Shown one piece after another: positions 29,501-39,707 of a DNA stretch of 64,000 nucleotides. The stretch's first letter is position 1, and each line of letters begins with the position of its first letter. Made by a program: the position numbers and the translations under genes. The notes beneath the pieces were generated by a model. It was not told the origin of the DNA. It did not search any database and worked only from the letters and a program-made list of their open reading frames with translations. Source of the stretch: Toxorhynchites rutilus septentrionalis (lineage: Eukaryota > Arthropoda > Insecta > Diptera > Culicidae); the NCBI RefSeq assembly GCF_029784135.1, contig NC_073746.1:37987378-38051377 (forward strand). The letters run 5' to 3'.

Positions 29501-32500
29501 TGAATTATTTGTTATTAATTTATTCGAGCTCGCGTGCCAGTCGCAAACTGCTTTCATCTAGGATTGCATTTGCGCAAATCTTGATCATAATGAAGCAGTG
29601 CTACTCTTTTCGAGGTTGTTGAGATTAGCAGATAGAGTTTATTTCGTTTATTTAGTCACCAATGAAGTAAATACCCTTCTGGAATTTTGTATGTGATTTG
29701 GCTTCGCTTGCCGGTAGCAAAACTTTCTCCACTAAAGATGACAGCTGCGCTTATCTCGAGCATGTATTGTTCTGCGAGCACAAGAATAAAATCAAATGAT
29801 TCAAATGATTCTACAATAAAAAAAAAACATTTCAGGGCGACCAAACCGGTAGAATGGTTATTTTAAAATTTTCGTATCATTATAAAGTAATATCCACAGT
29901 TATAAACAAGCGACTTAAATTAAACCACGGCGTAGTTCTTCGTCAACAATGCGGTCATGTCTTGAACACAACCTCCTATAATTTTTTCTTTCCTCCAATT
30001 TTTTTTTTGATTTTGAATGAATATTCACCTGAAATTCAATACAAATCTTCAATTTTATATACTTTTTATTCCTGCAGCTTCTCAATTATTTTCCAGAACA
30101 AACAAACATTTTTTCTGTCTGTTTTCTGACGGTTTGTTTTCATTTCCGCTACTGAAAACCACTTTTTTCATTATTTTGTTTAGCCATGTTGACAAGTTAT
30201 GTGAAAACTGGCAAATGATTCTGGAACAAAATTGTGCATTTAACTGTTTATAAAAATGATGCTCTTGTTTTTCCAAAAACGAACTTTTCGGACAACCCAA
30301 TATGACCTCTCCTGATTTTTTTTCCTGATTCTTATTTTCATTCCTCCTGATTTTTGATAACTATGGTCGCAAGCAGAGATGCCAACCTTCCTGATTTTTC
30401 AGGATTTTCCAGACTTTTTGACACGTTCCCTGATATCCTGACAAACACTCAATTTTCCCTGATTTTTCTGAAATGATCCTGATTTTTCCTGATTTTGTTT
30501 TTTTTTTTACTTTTTTTTATTAAATTCGTTTATTTTTACCGGCTCAGTTACACGAGTTTGAAGGAGTCGAATTCTTAAATATATTTTTAAAACTATATAT
30601 AAACAATTTTCTTAGTTCTATGGTTAGTAAGGTGGTAAATCGATTACTCGCGGTGGACTCGAGTTTAGGAGGTACTTTTTTATTTAATTAGAATGAAAAT
30701 TATCCGTAATAAATATACGATGTTTTCCTGGTTGGAGATGAGAATTTTCATAATAGTCTACAAAAAAAAGCTCTCCAGCCCGCACATGTATAATGTTTAA
30801 TCATTTTATGTTTATTATCTAGATATTCCGAAGCGACTCGCTCTATTCAAGATACTCTGTCGACATTTATTAAAGCTTGGAGTTAGCTCAAAAGAAAGAT
30901 ACTCTCTCAGATTAGCACACCTAAAACCAGTTTCAAATAGTTATATTTTGAATGAAAATAATTACTTGTTGTTTTTTTGAATACTTACAAAACGTAGTCC
31001 CAGTGCTTACTTTAAAACTTTGTCTATACATTTCCTGATATTCCATGAAAACTCATTATCATTAGCATACTCTTTCGAAATCGATCTCGAAGCTGAACTT
31101 ATTCATAGTTTTCGAAGCTCCATTATGAGCTTCTACTATCAAAAAGTCAATAAATTCCCACAACTACTGCTCGCAACAAACTAACGGAACTTCCAGGATT
31201 AGTCAATGTGGTAGCCGTCGTGTTCCAACAGAGCAACGCCAAACTTCATGTCTCTCTGACAACACGACAATTTATTTTGGAGTCTGGCTGGAATATGATA
31301 TCCCACCAGCTAAACTAACTCGATATTGTACCTTCAGATTATCACAAGATAGGGTCCCTGTGAAATTATCTCTAGCACACGAACATAATATCGAAGAAGC
31401 ATAAAAATATCCTTCATTTATATATAAAACAGTTTTCGACGAGAATGTAAATATATTCTGGGAGGATAACATTTTTAGGCTGTGTGAAAAAAGATGGCGA
31501 AAGGTCGTGGAACCAAACTGTGCTCGTAAATTTGAATAAATGTGATCTGCCTATAAAATGATGCCATTGTGTTTCCAAAAATCGGTTCGAACTTTCCGGG
31601 CAACACAATATGAGCTATCCTGATTTTCTCCTGATTTTTATTTTCACCATCCCTGATTTTTCAAAATACAAGAATAAATCACCTAACAAGCGGAATGCAT
31701 CTCCTCTTCCAGACACACTAAATGCAACCACATGCGATTCTACATCTGTACCATCACCCCCATTACAAAACTGTGTGCTTTGATTCAGTTAGGGGAACTG
31801 GAAGGAATGTGGTTACCCTAAGGAACATGCCCATTTCCTGTGTCCACATACCACTAAAATTCCCGTTCTTCGAACAATATTGTAGCTCAACTTATTGTAG
31901 TTCGAGATAGTAAGCGGTTTTAATTATGAAAATTGGAAATAGTACATTTTTCATTTTTAGAAAAAAGGTTGAAAATCGAACATTTTTTTAGTGAGGAGGT
32001 AAAGTGGGGGCAAAGTGGTCACTCGCACATATCACGCTAGAAGAGCATATTTTTCCTGGATCAAAACCACAAAACCCTTTAGGAGCAGAAGGTGATAAGG
32101 TATATCAGCTTTTGAAAACAGAACATTGCCAGTAGTAAAGGGTGTGTCACATCAAATTGCATCACGGAAAAAACGCTGTAGAAATTCGCCCGGTAGACCG
32201 ATCCTTTTGAAAATTTTAGACAGTAAAATAAAAACTATTAAACAACTTTTGGCATTTTCTTTTTATTCATACTTCGAGCCCAAGCCCGTATGCTCGCACC
32301 TTCCTCTTTACCCCGTCCATAAGGTTCTGTACAACGTCAGGTTGTAGTTTTTTTTGAACAGAAATCCATTTTCTCTTGAAGTCCGCCTCCGATTTGACAA
32401 CTTTTGGGTTCTTCCGGAGGGCCTGTTTCATAATCGCCCAATATTTCTCTATTGGGCGAAGCTCCGGCGCGTTAGCCGGGTTCATTTCCTTTGGCACGAA

Positions 32501-34531
32501 GGTGACCCCGTTGGCTTCGTACCACTCCAACACGTCCTTCGAATAGTGGCACGAAGCGAGATCCGGCCAGAAGATGGTCGGGCCCTCGTGCTGCTTCAAT
32601 AGTGGTAGTAAGCGCTTCTGTAGGCACTCCTTAAGGTAAACCTGCCCGTTTACCGTGCCGGTCATCACGAAGGGGGCGCTCCGCTTTCCGCACGAGCAGA
32701 TCGCTTGCCACACCATGTACTTTTTGGCAAACTTGGATAGTTTCTGCTTGCGAATCTCCTCCGTAACGCTGAATTTGTCCTCTGCAGAGAAGAACAACAG
32801 GCCCGGCAGCTGACGAAAGTCCGCTTTGACGTAGGTTTCGTCGTCCATTACCAGGCAATGCGGCTTCGTCAGCATTTCGGTGTACAGCTTCCGGGCTTGC
32901 GTCTTCCCCACCATGTTTTGCCTTTCGTCGCGGTTAGGAGCCTTCTGAACCTTGTATGTACGCAGGCCCTCCCGCTGCTTGGTCCGCTGGACGAATGAAC
33001 TTGACAAATTCAGCTTATTGGCGACATCCCGGACCGAACTTCTCGGATCACGTCCAAACTGCTTAACTACGCGCTTGTGATCTTTTTCACTGACGGAGCA
33101 TCCATTTCTGCCGTTCTTCACCTTCCGGTCGATGGTTAGGTTCTCGAAGTATCGTTTTAGTACTCTGCTGACCGTGGATTGGACGATTCCCAGCATCTTA
33201 CCGATGTCCCGATGTGACAACTCCGGATTCTCGAAATGAGTGCGCAGGATTAATTCATGACGCTCTTTTTCGTTCGACGACATTTTTCCAAATTTACGAA
33301 AAATTGACAGTGAAGCATGGCCAACGTGATCTATACACTCTTATCTGATTATAAGCGAAAGCTGAAGATATAATTCCTAAAAATTAAATTTCTACAGCGT
33401 TTTTTCCGTGATGCAATTTGATGTGACACACCCTTTAATCCTCCACTGACCAATTTGCCCCCCAAACAACGAAATGCGAAATATGCGAAATACGAAATAC
33501 TGTTCACCTCTCCTAGAATATGTGAACAGTCATCCAAACTGTTTGATTTGTCGCAAATATCAGGTCAAATAAACTAAATTTCACTAGAAATTCCTTAAAT
33601 TCGGAACACACAAAACTGCGGCCGAATGGTTACCGAGAGAGCGTCACAATTTAGAATGTCCCGAAAATGTCAAGAACGGGCGGAGACAAGCCAAGTAATC
33701 CGAATTAGCGCGGCTTGCGCCAAGGGAATATTTTTTTTTACGGAACGTGCGGACGTCAAAGTGTTAAGAAATGATTGGAAATATTGCATGTTGCGTTTTT
33801 TAAAGAAACACGCATCAGGAAAGGTATATGGCCAACAACGTGCAAGTCGCACCCAAAAAAACCCTTCAAACTCGTCGGAGCTTCGCCTAATTGAAACAAA
33901 ATGTTGGTAAATCGTTAAGCGGAACCTGATGAAAACACAAAAAAACAGTTATAAATGAGAAACAGTTCAAAGCGAATTGGCGATCGGCGTTCAGCATCAA
34001 ATTTTAAAATGGAATTAACTGCAAAAACGCACCTTTCATTATTTAATTTTTTTTCTTGAAATTATGTTACAGTTTACGTCTAATGTGTACCGAATTTGGA
34101 CGTGGAAACTCTGCTCAACTCTGATTTGTTACTAACTATATTATGTTTCTAGTAATGAAAGACATGAAGATAATCAAGTTTCAAAGAGTTTCGTCCTGAA
34201 TAGATTCAAAAGTATGGAGACGATGAATTATATTAGCATTACTCGATCGATACATGTTCGTATCGAACGTTCGAAATATAACCTTTTGTTACCTTTGATA
34301 GGAAAAGCGTTAATGCATTATAGCATATTTTCGACATTATTGACGAAAAAAGAAATTAAAAGAGTCAATAAAAAGGAAGAAATTAGAAATACTGATTGAA
34401 AAGTATTAATTGAAAAGATTTTTATTGAACGTCATTGCACTATTGGCGCAATTCGTAATTGCGTAAGGAAATTTCTAACTTTGGCCTTTACTTACCCAAA
34501 AAGGACCTCCACAAAATTCCTCGAAGGTCAT
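20523..34531 (-). CDS. ABCC1-like: ABCC gene B: long MRP1-type ABC transporter, five exons with a 9.3-kb first intron
   Basis: Deduced exons (minus): 34531..34496, 25181..24882, 24821..24160, 24096..20775, 20717..20523; 4515 nt, 1504 residues, all introns GT-AG. Exon 1 encodes MTFEEFCGGPFW and ends at a GTAAGT donor; it was recognised by identity to exon 1 of A and C. Exon 2 opens TMD0 (NPDLTFCFQRTILQWVPC). NBD1 has Walker A GSVGTGKSS near residue 657, LSGGQKQR and LFDDPLSAVD; NBD2 has GRTGAGKSS near 1298, LSVGQRQL and [11 protein letters not shown]. No disabling change is seen. It lacks the two introns that A has around NBD1-TMD2 and in NBD2. Role as for gene A: efflux of organic anions and conjugates at the plasma membrane. 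It converges on gene A. Confidence 0.9.
20718..20774 (-). other. 57-bp in-frame, stop-free last intron of gene B
   Basis: The GT donor follows ...LETDDLIQ and the AG acceptor precedes KTIRTEF. The 57 nt (19 codons) contain no stop, so retention would keep the reading frame just after Walker B of NBD2. The matching intron of pseudogene C is 59 nt and that of A is 66 nt. Confidence 0.8.
26465..26732 (+). mobile_element. tRNA-derived SINE with 12-bp target-site duplication
   Basis: The head has an A box (TGGCCGAGTGG) and a B box (GGTTCGATTCC) spaced as in a tRNA. A tRNA-unrelated body follows, and the tail ends in (GAA)n. It is flanked by ATGAGCAGTGTT at 26453..26464 and 26733..26744. It is inserted in the tip of a hAT element. 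A 3' fragment of the same family lies at 16627..16787. Confidence 0.85.
26738..27075. mobile_element. hAT-family element, left part (relative of 120..931)
   Basis: It begins CAGTGTTGCCACA followed by 'tacagatttatctggaaagg', the inverted counterpart of the right end of the 120..931 element. A frame at 26681..27070 reads through the tip; its part MRKRFSFVDWTLEAMLNP...KIYEIYMSW is vaguely hAT transposase-like but not diagnostic. The right end was not identified. Confidence 0.5.
27270..27560 (+). pseudogene. Jockey-like LINE reverse transcriptase fragment
   Basis: One frame reads VENIIHHNEAL...TVVLVDVEKTLDIV, a stop, HDGLIYKLIQVNIPGYITRIVRDYLVEQTFRVDLVGA...GSLLEPILCSIF. This matches Jockey-clade RT from motif A (L.DVEKAFD) to motif B (GS.LGP.L..IF), both mutated at key positions (KTLDIV for KAFDTV; the PQG block altered). 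Dead relic. Confidence 0.7.
27560..28000. repeat. Dispersed repeat shared with 31115..31625
   Basis: Same-strand blocks such as 'ttatgagcttct', 'attagtcaatgtg', 'aaacttcatgtct' and 'atattctg.gaggata' occur in the same order in both places. No coding content is recognised. Confidence 0.55.
28169..30000. repeat. Long dispersed repeat with GACGTAGAACTACGTC-like ends (copy 2)
   Basis: Collinear with 4855..6850, but without the LINE ORF1 insertion and with other sequence at 28570..29400. That unshared middle contains a 21-bp run also found in ABCC gene B (28626..28646). Short related pieces occur at 42290..42420 (inverted) and 61325..61385. Confidence 0.6.
30187..30496. repeat. Repeat debris rich in 'cctgattttt' motifs
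   Basis: 30187..30365 matches 31500..31660 and ends in several 'cctgattttt' units. From about 30381 a possible hAT-like end starts (CAGAGATGCCAACCTTCCTG). The I-element 3' fragment follows directly. Confidence 0.45.
30497..30672 (-). mobile_element. 5'-truncated I-element copy (3' UTR only)
   Basis: It matches the 3' UTR of the I element at 53765..53925, including 'gaattcttaaatata', 'atatataaacaattttctta' and 'gattactcgcggtg', and ends at a T-run (the poly-A tail on the minus strand). A short TACTTTTTT-like direct repeat may flank it. Typical dead-on-arrival LINE copy. Confidence 0.8.
31115..31660. repeat. Dispersed repeat (partner of 27560..28000 and 30187..30365)
   Basis: The same ordered blocks as the 27.6-kb copy occur here, then the block shared with 30.2 kb. 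30680..31110 and 31665..32135 show no gene; 'gaggtaaagtgggggcaaag' at 31995 resembles low-complexity repeat ends of mosquito MITEs. Confidence 0.5.
32138..33434 (-). mobile_element. ITmD37E transposon (Tc1/mariner superfamily), apparently intact copy
   Basis: The terminal inverted repeats are 49 bp and perfectly matched (starting AAGGGTGTGTCACATCAAAT), with TA at 32136..32137 and 33435..33436. It is 1297 bp and encodes one complete transposase. A near-identical copy lies at 62022..63323. It sits in intron 1 of ABCC gene B, in the same transcriptional sense. Confidence 0.92.
32267..33283 (-). CDS. ITmD37E transposase, 338 aa, uninterrupted
   Basis: It starts MSSNEKERHE and has two helix-turn-helix segments in the N-terminal third (about 20-45 and 63-105), as in paired-like Tc1 DNA-binding domains. 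The catalytic triad is visible: DDET near 147-150, WPDLASCHY with Asp at 241, and LRPIEKYW with Glu at 279. There are 37 residues between the second Asp and the Glu, which defines the DD37E group known from mosquitoes. Function: cut-and-paste of the element at TA sites. No stop, frameshift or lost catalytic residue, so it could be active. Confidence 0.9.
   Translation of the reverse strand: MSSNEKERHELILRTHFENPELSHRDIGKMLGIVQSTVSRVLKRYFENLTIDRKVKNGRNGCSVSEKDHKRVVKQFGRDPRSSVRDVANKLNLSSSFVQRTKQREGLRTYKVQKAPNRDERQNMVGKTQARKLYTEMLTKPHCLVMDDETYVKADFRQLPGLLFFSAEDKFSVTEEIRKQKLSKFAKKYMVWQAICSCGKRSAPFVMTGTVNGQVYLKECLQKRLLPLLKQHEGPTIFWPDLASCHYSKDVLEWYEANGVTFVPKEMNPANAPELRPIEKYWAIMKQALRKNPKVVKSEADFKRKWISVQKKLQPDVVQNLMDGVKRKVRAYGLGLEV
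33626..34000 (+). pseudogene. Decayed DD37E-type transposase relic
   Basis: The frame from 33626 ends ...KNPSNSSELRLIETKCW, a stop, IVKRNLMKTQ, which parallels the NPxNxPELRPIEKYWAI.K.. segment around the catalytic Glu of DD37E transposases. The preceding part (CMLRFLKKHASGKVYGQQ) fits the block before the second Asp only loosely. No terminal repeats were recognised. Confidence 0.4.
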
Positions 34532-35450
34532 AGAGAATATTGGCTCTTTAACACGTTCTTTTTAAAAATAACACACTTTTCGACGTAAACTCGCTGCACA
34601 ATCTGGTCAACGTTTAGTCACACTTTTGGAAAACAAAATCATTGATTTTATAAATCACCATGCGTTCATTCTTCACTTGGGAATTCACCAGCTGATTCAC
34701 AGTTCAATCCATCGATTTAGATTACTATCGAGTCACGATATCTTGTTGTTTGATAACACCTACCCGATAAGTAGCGTCTACTTGAAATCACATCCAAAAA
34801 TTCAATGATTTTTCGCACCACACAAACGACGATAGCGTTCCGTTCCGAACGAGTTCGATTTTGTTCGGTTGTTTTCAATTGACTGGTGTGATCCAGTGGT
34901 TGACCCATGGGTTATAATACACTTGCCGCATGGTGAGATATGGGTATCAATGATATGCAGATACAGTTTTCATGTGTTTGATAAGATAGTAGAATAACAA
35001 TTCCAGCGGCCTCGAACTCACTCATTTGAACGTGGGATGTTTATTTGCTTCGATCTTAGTTACGTTTTGGATGAGACGGTGATGTTTTGGTTTCATTTCG
35101 TAAACATATAACTTCATCGAAATTGCTGAAACCTATTTCTGCCAAGATTCAATCCATCGTCCTTATGAGCACTATAGGCATCCCTAAATGATTTACTTCT
35201 GTGAACACTCTGTAGCGTCACTAGCTAGAAATTTGATAAGTGTTACTATACGTAGTAAGTGGCGGCTGATAATTGCTGAATCCCTGACCATGACGGTGTT
35301 CGACGATTGATAAGCGTCTTAAGTCAAACCGAACGTGATGCGCAGGTGAATTCATTTTGTCATCATGATGATGCAGCAGTTATTGAGTGACAAAAATCAT
35401 GAGTCGGCATGCTTTCATTGAGGTGATTAGTCAGAGAGTCAAATTTATGG
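34532..35450 (-). promoter_or_regulatory. 5' flank of ABCC gene B, conserved with gene C
   Basis: This upstream region is collinear with 49752..50600 upstream of gene C exon 1. The best block is 34945..34995, sharing 'gatatgcag' and 'gataagatag' at the same spacing. The motif TGATAAGATAG at 34979..34989 is a strong GATA-factor match about 450 bp from the start codon. No clear TATA box was found. 35460..36110 shows no further feature. Confidence 0.5.
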
Positions 35451-36117
35451 AAATTTCAATAGTAGATGCTTTGGTTTTGCGTTTCAGATTTTCATCCACT
35501 AAAAATATTCGATATATTCGATCGCTTGCAGCTATAGAGAAACGAAAAGTTACTTAAAACGCTGGCTCAATCATCCAGCTATGATGAGTTATGGGGTGCG
35601 AATTGTCCGTGAACGTGAATTCAAGAAATAAAATAACTTTTAAAATTTCTTTTCTCGAAGAAACGAAATGCGAAGGTTAAAGATTACTGACGGGTTGCTT
35701 GCACATTGTAATTCCATAGGCCGTTCCGGAATTTGTTCTGGCTTCCACATTATCCGATCACTGGTGCACACAACATAGTGTTTATGCATAGTTTTTATGC
35801 TTGTCATGCTTGACAATTTTTTTTTTCGAGATGACAGTAGATCTCGACGTTTCATGCAAGATAAGACATTTGGCATCAAATTTTTTTTTCGTAAACCCTG
35901 ATTTCTTTTACTTTCCCCTTGGGTGATTTTTCGATTTTCAAAAAACTCAAACTTTGACCACTTTGCGCCACTCTCCCTTAAGTCCGATTGAGCTGAAATT
36001 TTACATAGGGTGTTTTTTCGAGATGGTGAACATTTTTAATGGGGTAACTTTTTGAAATCCGAGATGACCGTTTTGATTGGCACCCTAATGTAGCCCCTAT
36101 TCCGGTGCGACTCGTGT

Positions 36118-37200
36118 TGTATTCTTCCATTAATTTTCTAAGAAACATAAGTAGAATCCATCTGTGATCTTTTCAGAATACTAGTTCATGCTGTGTAGAA
36201 AGATCGATATTGTCAATTCCTGCAAAGACGAGAGATCCCGCAACGCTGAAAGATCACCTATTCAAAGACCATATGAGGGCCTTAGAATGCAAGGGGTGTA
36301 AGTGACTTGATCGATTTCTCTTCATCAACTTGTTCTTTAGTTCATAACTCAACTGCAAAAAAGTTCCAATTTAAGTTCACTATGGAATCCGATAGATGTG
36401 GTTCTGACCTATCTTCCACATTGTCAAATACAACTGGGAATGTATTTGCAGCTAAGTTATGACCAGAAGAGAGAGTCGATGTAGAGAAATCGATCAAATC
36501 ACTTACACCCCTTTCATTCTAAGCCCCTCATATATCGTAAAGCCCGTCAAACATCACTGATTTATGGAACAGCTTTAGTCTCGATCTGTTGAGCTGAACG
36601 TTGAGAGACTCCAAGTGATAGAGGAAATTGTGTTTCTTTTGAGGAAATTATTATGATTGATTAATACCCCCTCAAGTGGGTTTCTAACATATGTAAATTC
36701 CGCATCCGTGATGTAGTCACCGTCGTTTGACCTTTCTATACTTCATGGAACTTGATCTCAATAATTTCCGGTACTGGTGTAATTCCGAATGGGGGACGTG
36801 TCCAATGATAACGGTCAAACGGGGTCCAGAAAGTTGTTGTCGAAGGGTAAAACGATCAAAATTTGGTTAACTTAAATTTGACGTATTTCCTTTGAATGTT
36901 TATCAAAAAAAAAACCAAACACCCCTCAATTTGTAGGTGTGCGCGCTTAGAATGTTTCCTGTATTTTGGTTTTGCTGTTTGCTCTGTTCTGAAGAACTGT
37001 TCTCAACATAGTGTCCAACCGAGAGGAGCAACGCTTGAAAATTCCAACTTTCTCGCACGTGAAGTCAGCAAAATCAAACTTTAAGTAGCTTTTGAAACAA
37101 AAGTTTTATACGGCAACAGAAAGGGTGGCAGTCATCTTTGAGATCATCAAACTACAAAAATTTATAAAAACATGCTTTCCCTCAACAAAACACGGCTGGT
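36118..37200. repeat. Left arm of a large inverted duplication
   Basis: It matches, on the opposite strand and with about 80 % similarity by eye, parts of 37840..40470. Shared blocks include 'gtagaatccatctgt', 'agaaagatcgatattgt', 'agactccaagtgatag', 'cgatcaaaatttgg' and 'gttctcaacatagtgtcca'. This arm has its own MITE at 36274..36530 but none of the insertions found in the right arm. Confidence 0.7.
36274..36530. mobile_element. MITE family TGAGGGCYTTAGAATG, full-length copy (257 bp)
   Basis: The ends TGAGGGCCTTAGAATGCAAG and, reversed, TGAGGGGCTTAGAATGAAAG are inverted. TA flanks it at 36272..36273 and 36531..36532. Non-coding, same length as the 8.3-kb copy. Confidence 0.75.
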
Positions 37201-37839
37201 AAGCAGTTCTCATCAAAAGGAGTGGTTATTGGGTGTTAGTGACTTTCCGATCGATCATTAAATTTTCGCGAAATCGTGTATCGCTTCCGGGTTAGAAGTG
37301 ACGTCAAAATACAATACGTTGCAAGCTGGATTGGAAGGAGGTATTTTTCAGAGTAGTGTTCTTCGATGAAACTGAAGGAGAATCCGAAGATTCGTTCCAC
37401 TGCGGTTGTTCTCAAGGCAAATACCTAAACACTGAGAGATACTGAACAACTATTACTATCCAAATATTAAAAAGTTCAGTGTTGCAGTATCGCTCTAGAC
37501 AGCGAGCAATCACTATTACACATTAATGCTTAGGCTAAGAGTTAATTTGAAAGTTTTATTGCTTCGCTTCATTTAGAATGGTTTGCGCCGCTCAGTGCAA
37601 GCTTATAGTTTGCTTACATAACTTCTACACTGAAATCTGAGTAAGAAGTAACATACAGAAGTAACAATGAACTATTAAGTCCTACATCTCTCCGGTTATG
37701 TCCACGAGATTACCCACCCGTCAGTTTTAATTTTGACGTTTGCTTCTTCAGTACAGCATGGAAGCAACGATTAACATTGCCTTCTATCCACAATGTCAGG
37801 ATGCTAAATCCAGCAAAACAGAACGGGTTTGTCGTGTTT
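37201..37839. other. Spacer between the inverted arms, no recognisable feature
   Basis: No coding frame is supported. 'gacgtttgcttcttcag' at 37736 recurs directly at 40578, so related repeat material also lies just outside the right arm. Confidence 0.4.
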
Positions 37840-38026
37840 GCTGTGCCGCATGTTAAACCATGTTTTTAGGAACTTTTGTAGTTTGATGGTCTCAAAGATG
37901 ACTACCACCTCTGTTGCCGTGTACAACTCTTGTTTCGGAAGGTACTCGAAGTTCGATTTTGCGGACTTCGCGTGTTCGATTTTCGATTTTTTCGATTTTG
38001 CGGACTTCGCGTGTGAGAAGCTTGAC

Positions 38027-38333
38027 TAGAGATGGGCGAGCGCTCACGAGCCGCTCATTTGAGCCGGTTCGTCAAAACGAGCGTACGATCCACGGTTCTT
38101 TACAAATGAACCGCGGTTCAAAAAAGAGCCGCGGTTCAAAACAGAGCCTCTTTTTGGAATTGTCTCGGCTTATAAAGAGTCTCGGTTAAAAAAAAAGCTG
38201 CGGTTCAAAAACGAGCCGCTTTTTGAAAGAGTCTCGGCTCAAAAAGAGCCGCTTTTTGAAAGAATCTCGGCTCAAAAAGGGCCGCGGTTCAAAAAAGAGC
38301 CGCTCACTGAAATTAACCGTTTTGCCACCCCTA
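38027..38333. mobile_element. hAT-like MITE with internal GAGCCGCGGTTC array (307 bp)
   Basis: The ends TAGAGATGGGC (38027) and, reversed, TAGGGGTGGCA (38333) are typical hAT tips. The interior is an array of diverged units built on 'gagccgcggttcaaaa' and 'gagtctcggctcaaaaa' in both orientations. The 8-bp flanks (AGCTTGAC and GTTTGGAC) are only partly alike. Confidence 0.6.
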
Positions 38334-38403
38334 GTTTGGACACTATGTTGAGAACAGTTTTTAAAAACAGAGCAAACAACCAAATAAAAGAGGACACATT
38401 CTA

Positions 38404-39707
38404 AAGTCTGCTTCATTTAATATTGGAACACAAACAATTGCGTGTAGTTCAGTCATTTATTAACGAATTCATAATTTGTTTTTCATACAAATGTAGCATT
38501 TTCTTTACTCTTTCATAAAAAAAAATTAAAAAAATTATTCATTGCTGTTTCGAAGAAATTCTCGTACTTTTCCCGTAATACGGCACATTAGGCGGCGCAC
38601 ACCCTTTTCGTCCACCGTTTTGGCGATTTGATTCCACCAGTTCTTCATTTGAGTCATGTTCCTAACAAGTTTTCCCTTTGCTTTAAGCCTCCGCTTCGTG
38701 ATTGCCCAGTATTTCTCTATCGGCCGGAACTGGGGGCAGTTTGGGGGGTTGAGGTCCTTCGGTATTACGCTGACCCCGTTCGTTGCGTACCATTCCATAA
38801 CCGTTTTGCTGTAATGGCAGCTTGCGAGGTCCGGCCAAAACATTACTGGACGGTCGTGGGCACGAATAAACGGCAGAATCCGTTTCTGTAGGCACTCTTT
38901 TTTGTAGACTTCTGATGTCATTGTCTTGTCAGTGAGAAAGACTTTGGTTTTCTGTCCACAACTGCATATCCCCTGCCAAATCATGTACTTGCGGGCGAAT
39001 TTATCCGCAAACATGAACTTAAATTTTGCAGGTACATCCCCCCGAGCCGTCGCCAAATAAAATTTTTGACCTGGGATTTGCCCAAAGTCCGCCTTCACGT
39101 AGGTCTCATCGTCCATCAGAATACATCCGTCGAACTTGGTCAGCACTTGGTCGTACAGTTTTCGAGCACGGATTCTGGCCACATTGTTCTGCTTCAGCGT
39201 CCGATTTGGCTGTTTGCTGGCTCGGAATGACCTTATTCCTTCCCGGAGACGAATTCGTCGCACCGTACTGTGAGCGGCCTGGAACTTATTGGCCAAATCG
39301 CGGTCTGAAAGAGTGGGATTCCTCTTGACGGCCTTGATGACTTTCCCACGCAGTTTCCGGTCGACAGTTCCACTCTGACGCTTCGAATGCGGCTTCCGAG
39401 CCGTCGTCAATGTTTCCTTGTACTGCTTGATAACACGTCATACGGTATTTCTGGGCATTTTAAGCTGTTTAGCTAGCTTAGATGCCGACAACAATGGATT
39501 TTCAAGAAAACTGTGCACAATTTTATCTCTCCGTTCGGCTTCCATGGCGGTTGTTTACAAAATGCTATCGTTTGGTGTTATGACATAAATACATGGTGAA
39601 AGGTAATGAATTTCCCAATACGTGGGTGAAAAAAGTTTCCAAATCCGTCCACTAGGAGCGCCACAATGAGCAAAAGAATTTGTTCCATTATTAAATGAAG
39701 CAGACTT
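38404..39707 (-). mobile_element. Second ITmD37E family transposon (1304 bp), inactivated
   Basis: The inverted ends begin AAGTCTGCTTCATTTAAT, with TA at 38402..38403 and 39708..39709. The uninterrupted counterpart of the insertion site exists in the left arm at 36948..36949, which proves the borders. The ends and protein differ from the 32-kb copy, so it is a separate family. Confidence 0.9.
38535..39545 (-). pseudogene. DD37E transposase with a single in-frame stop
   Basis: The ATG at 39545 opens MEAERRDKIVHSFLENP, and codon 36 is TGA (39440..39438), in the helix-turn-helix between NTV and RVIKQY. After it the frame is open for 300 codons to 38535. The triad is present: LMDDETYV, FWPDLASCHY and FRPIEKYW, again with 37 residues between the last two acidic residues. 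Except for the one stop (a Trp or Arg codon would fit) the protein looks intact. Confidence 0.85.

Larger units (their letters stand above)
25182..34495 (-). other. Intron 1 of gene B, filled with mobile elements
   Basis: It is bounded by the donor after exon 1 (GTAAGT at 34495) and the TTCCCACAG acceptor at 25182. In order it contains a tRNA-derived SINE, a hAT end, a Jockey-like RT relic, copies of long dispersed repeats, an I-element 3' fragment and a full ITmD37E transposon, all listed separately. 25200..26450 shows only a short doublet 'ctggcaagccattt' at 26359..26395 and no coding sequence. Confidence 0.85.
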
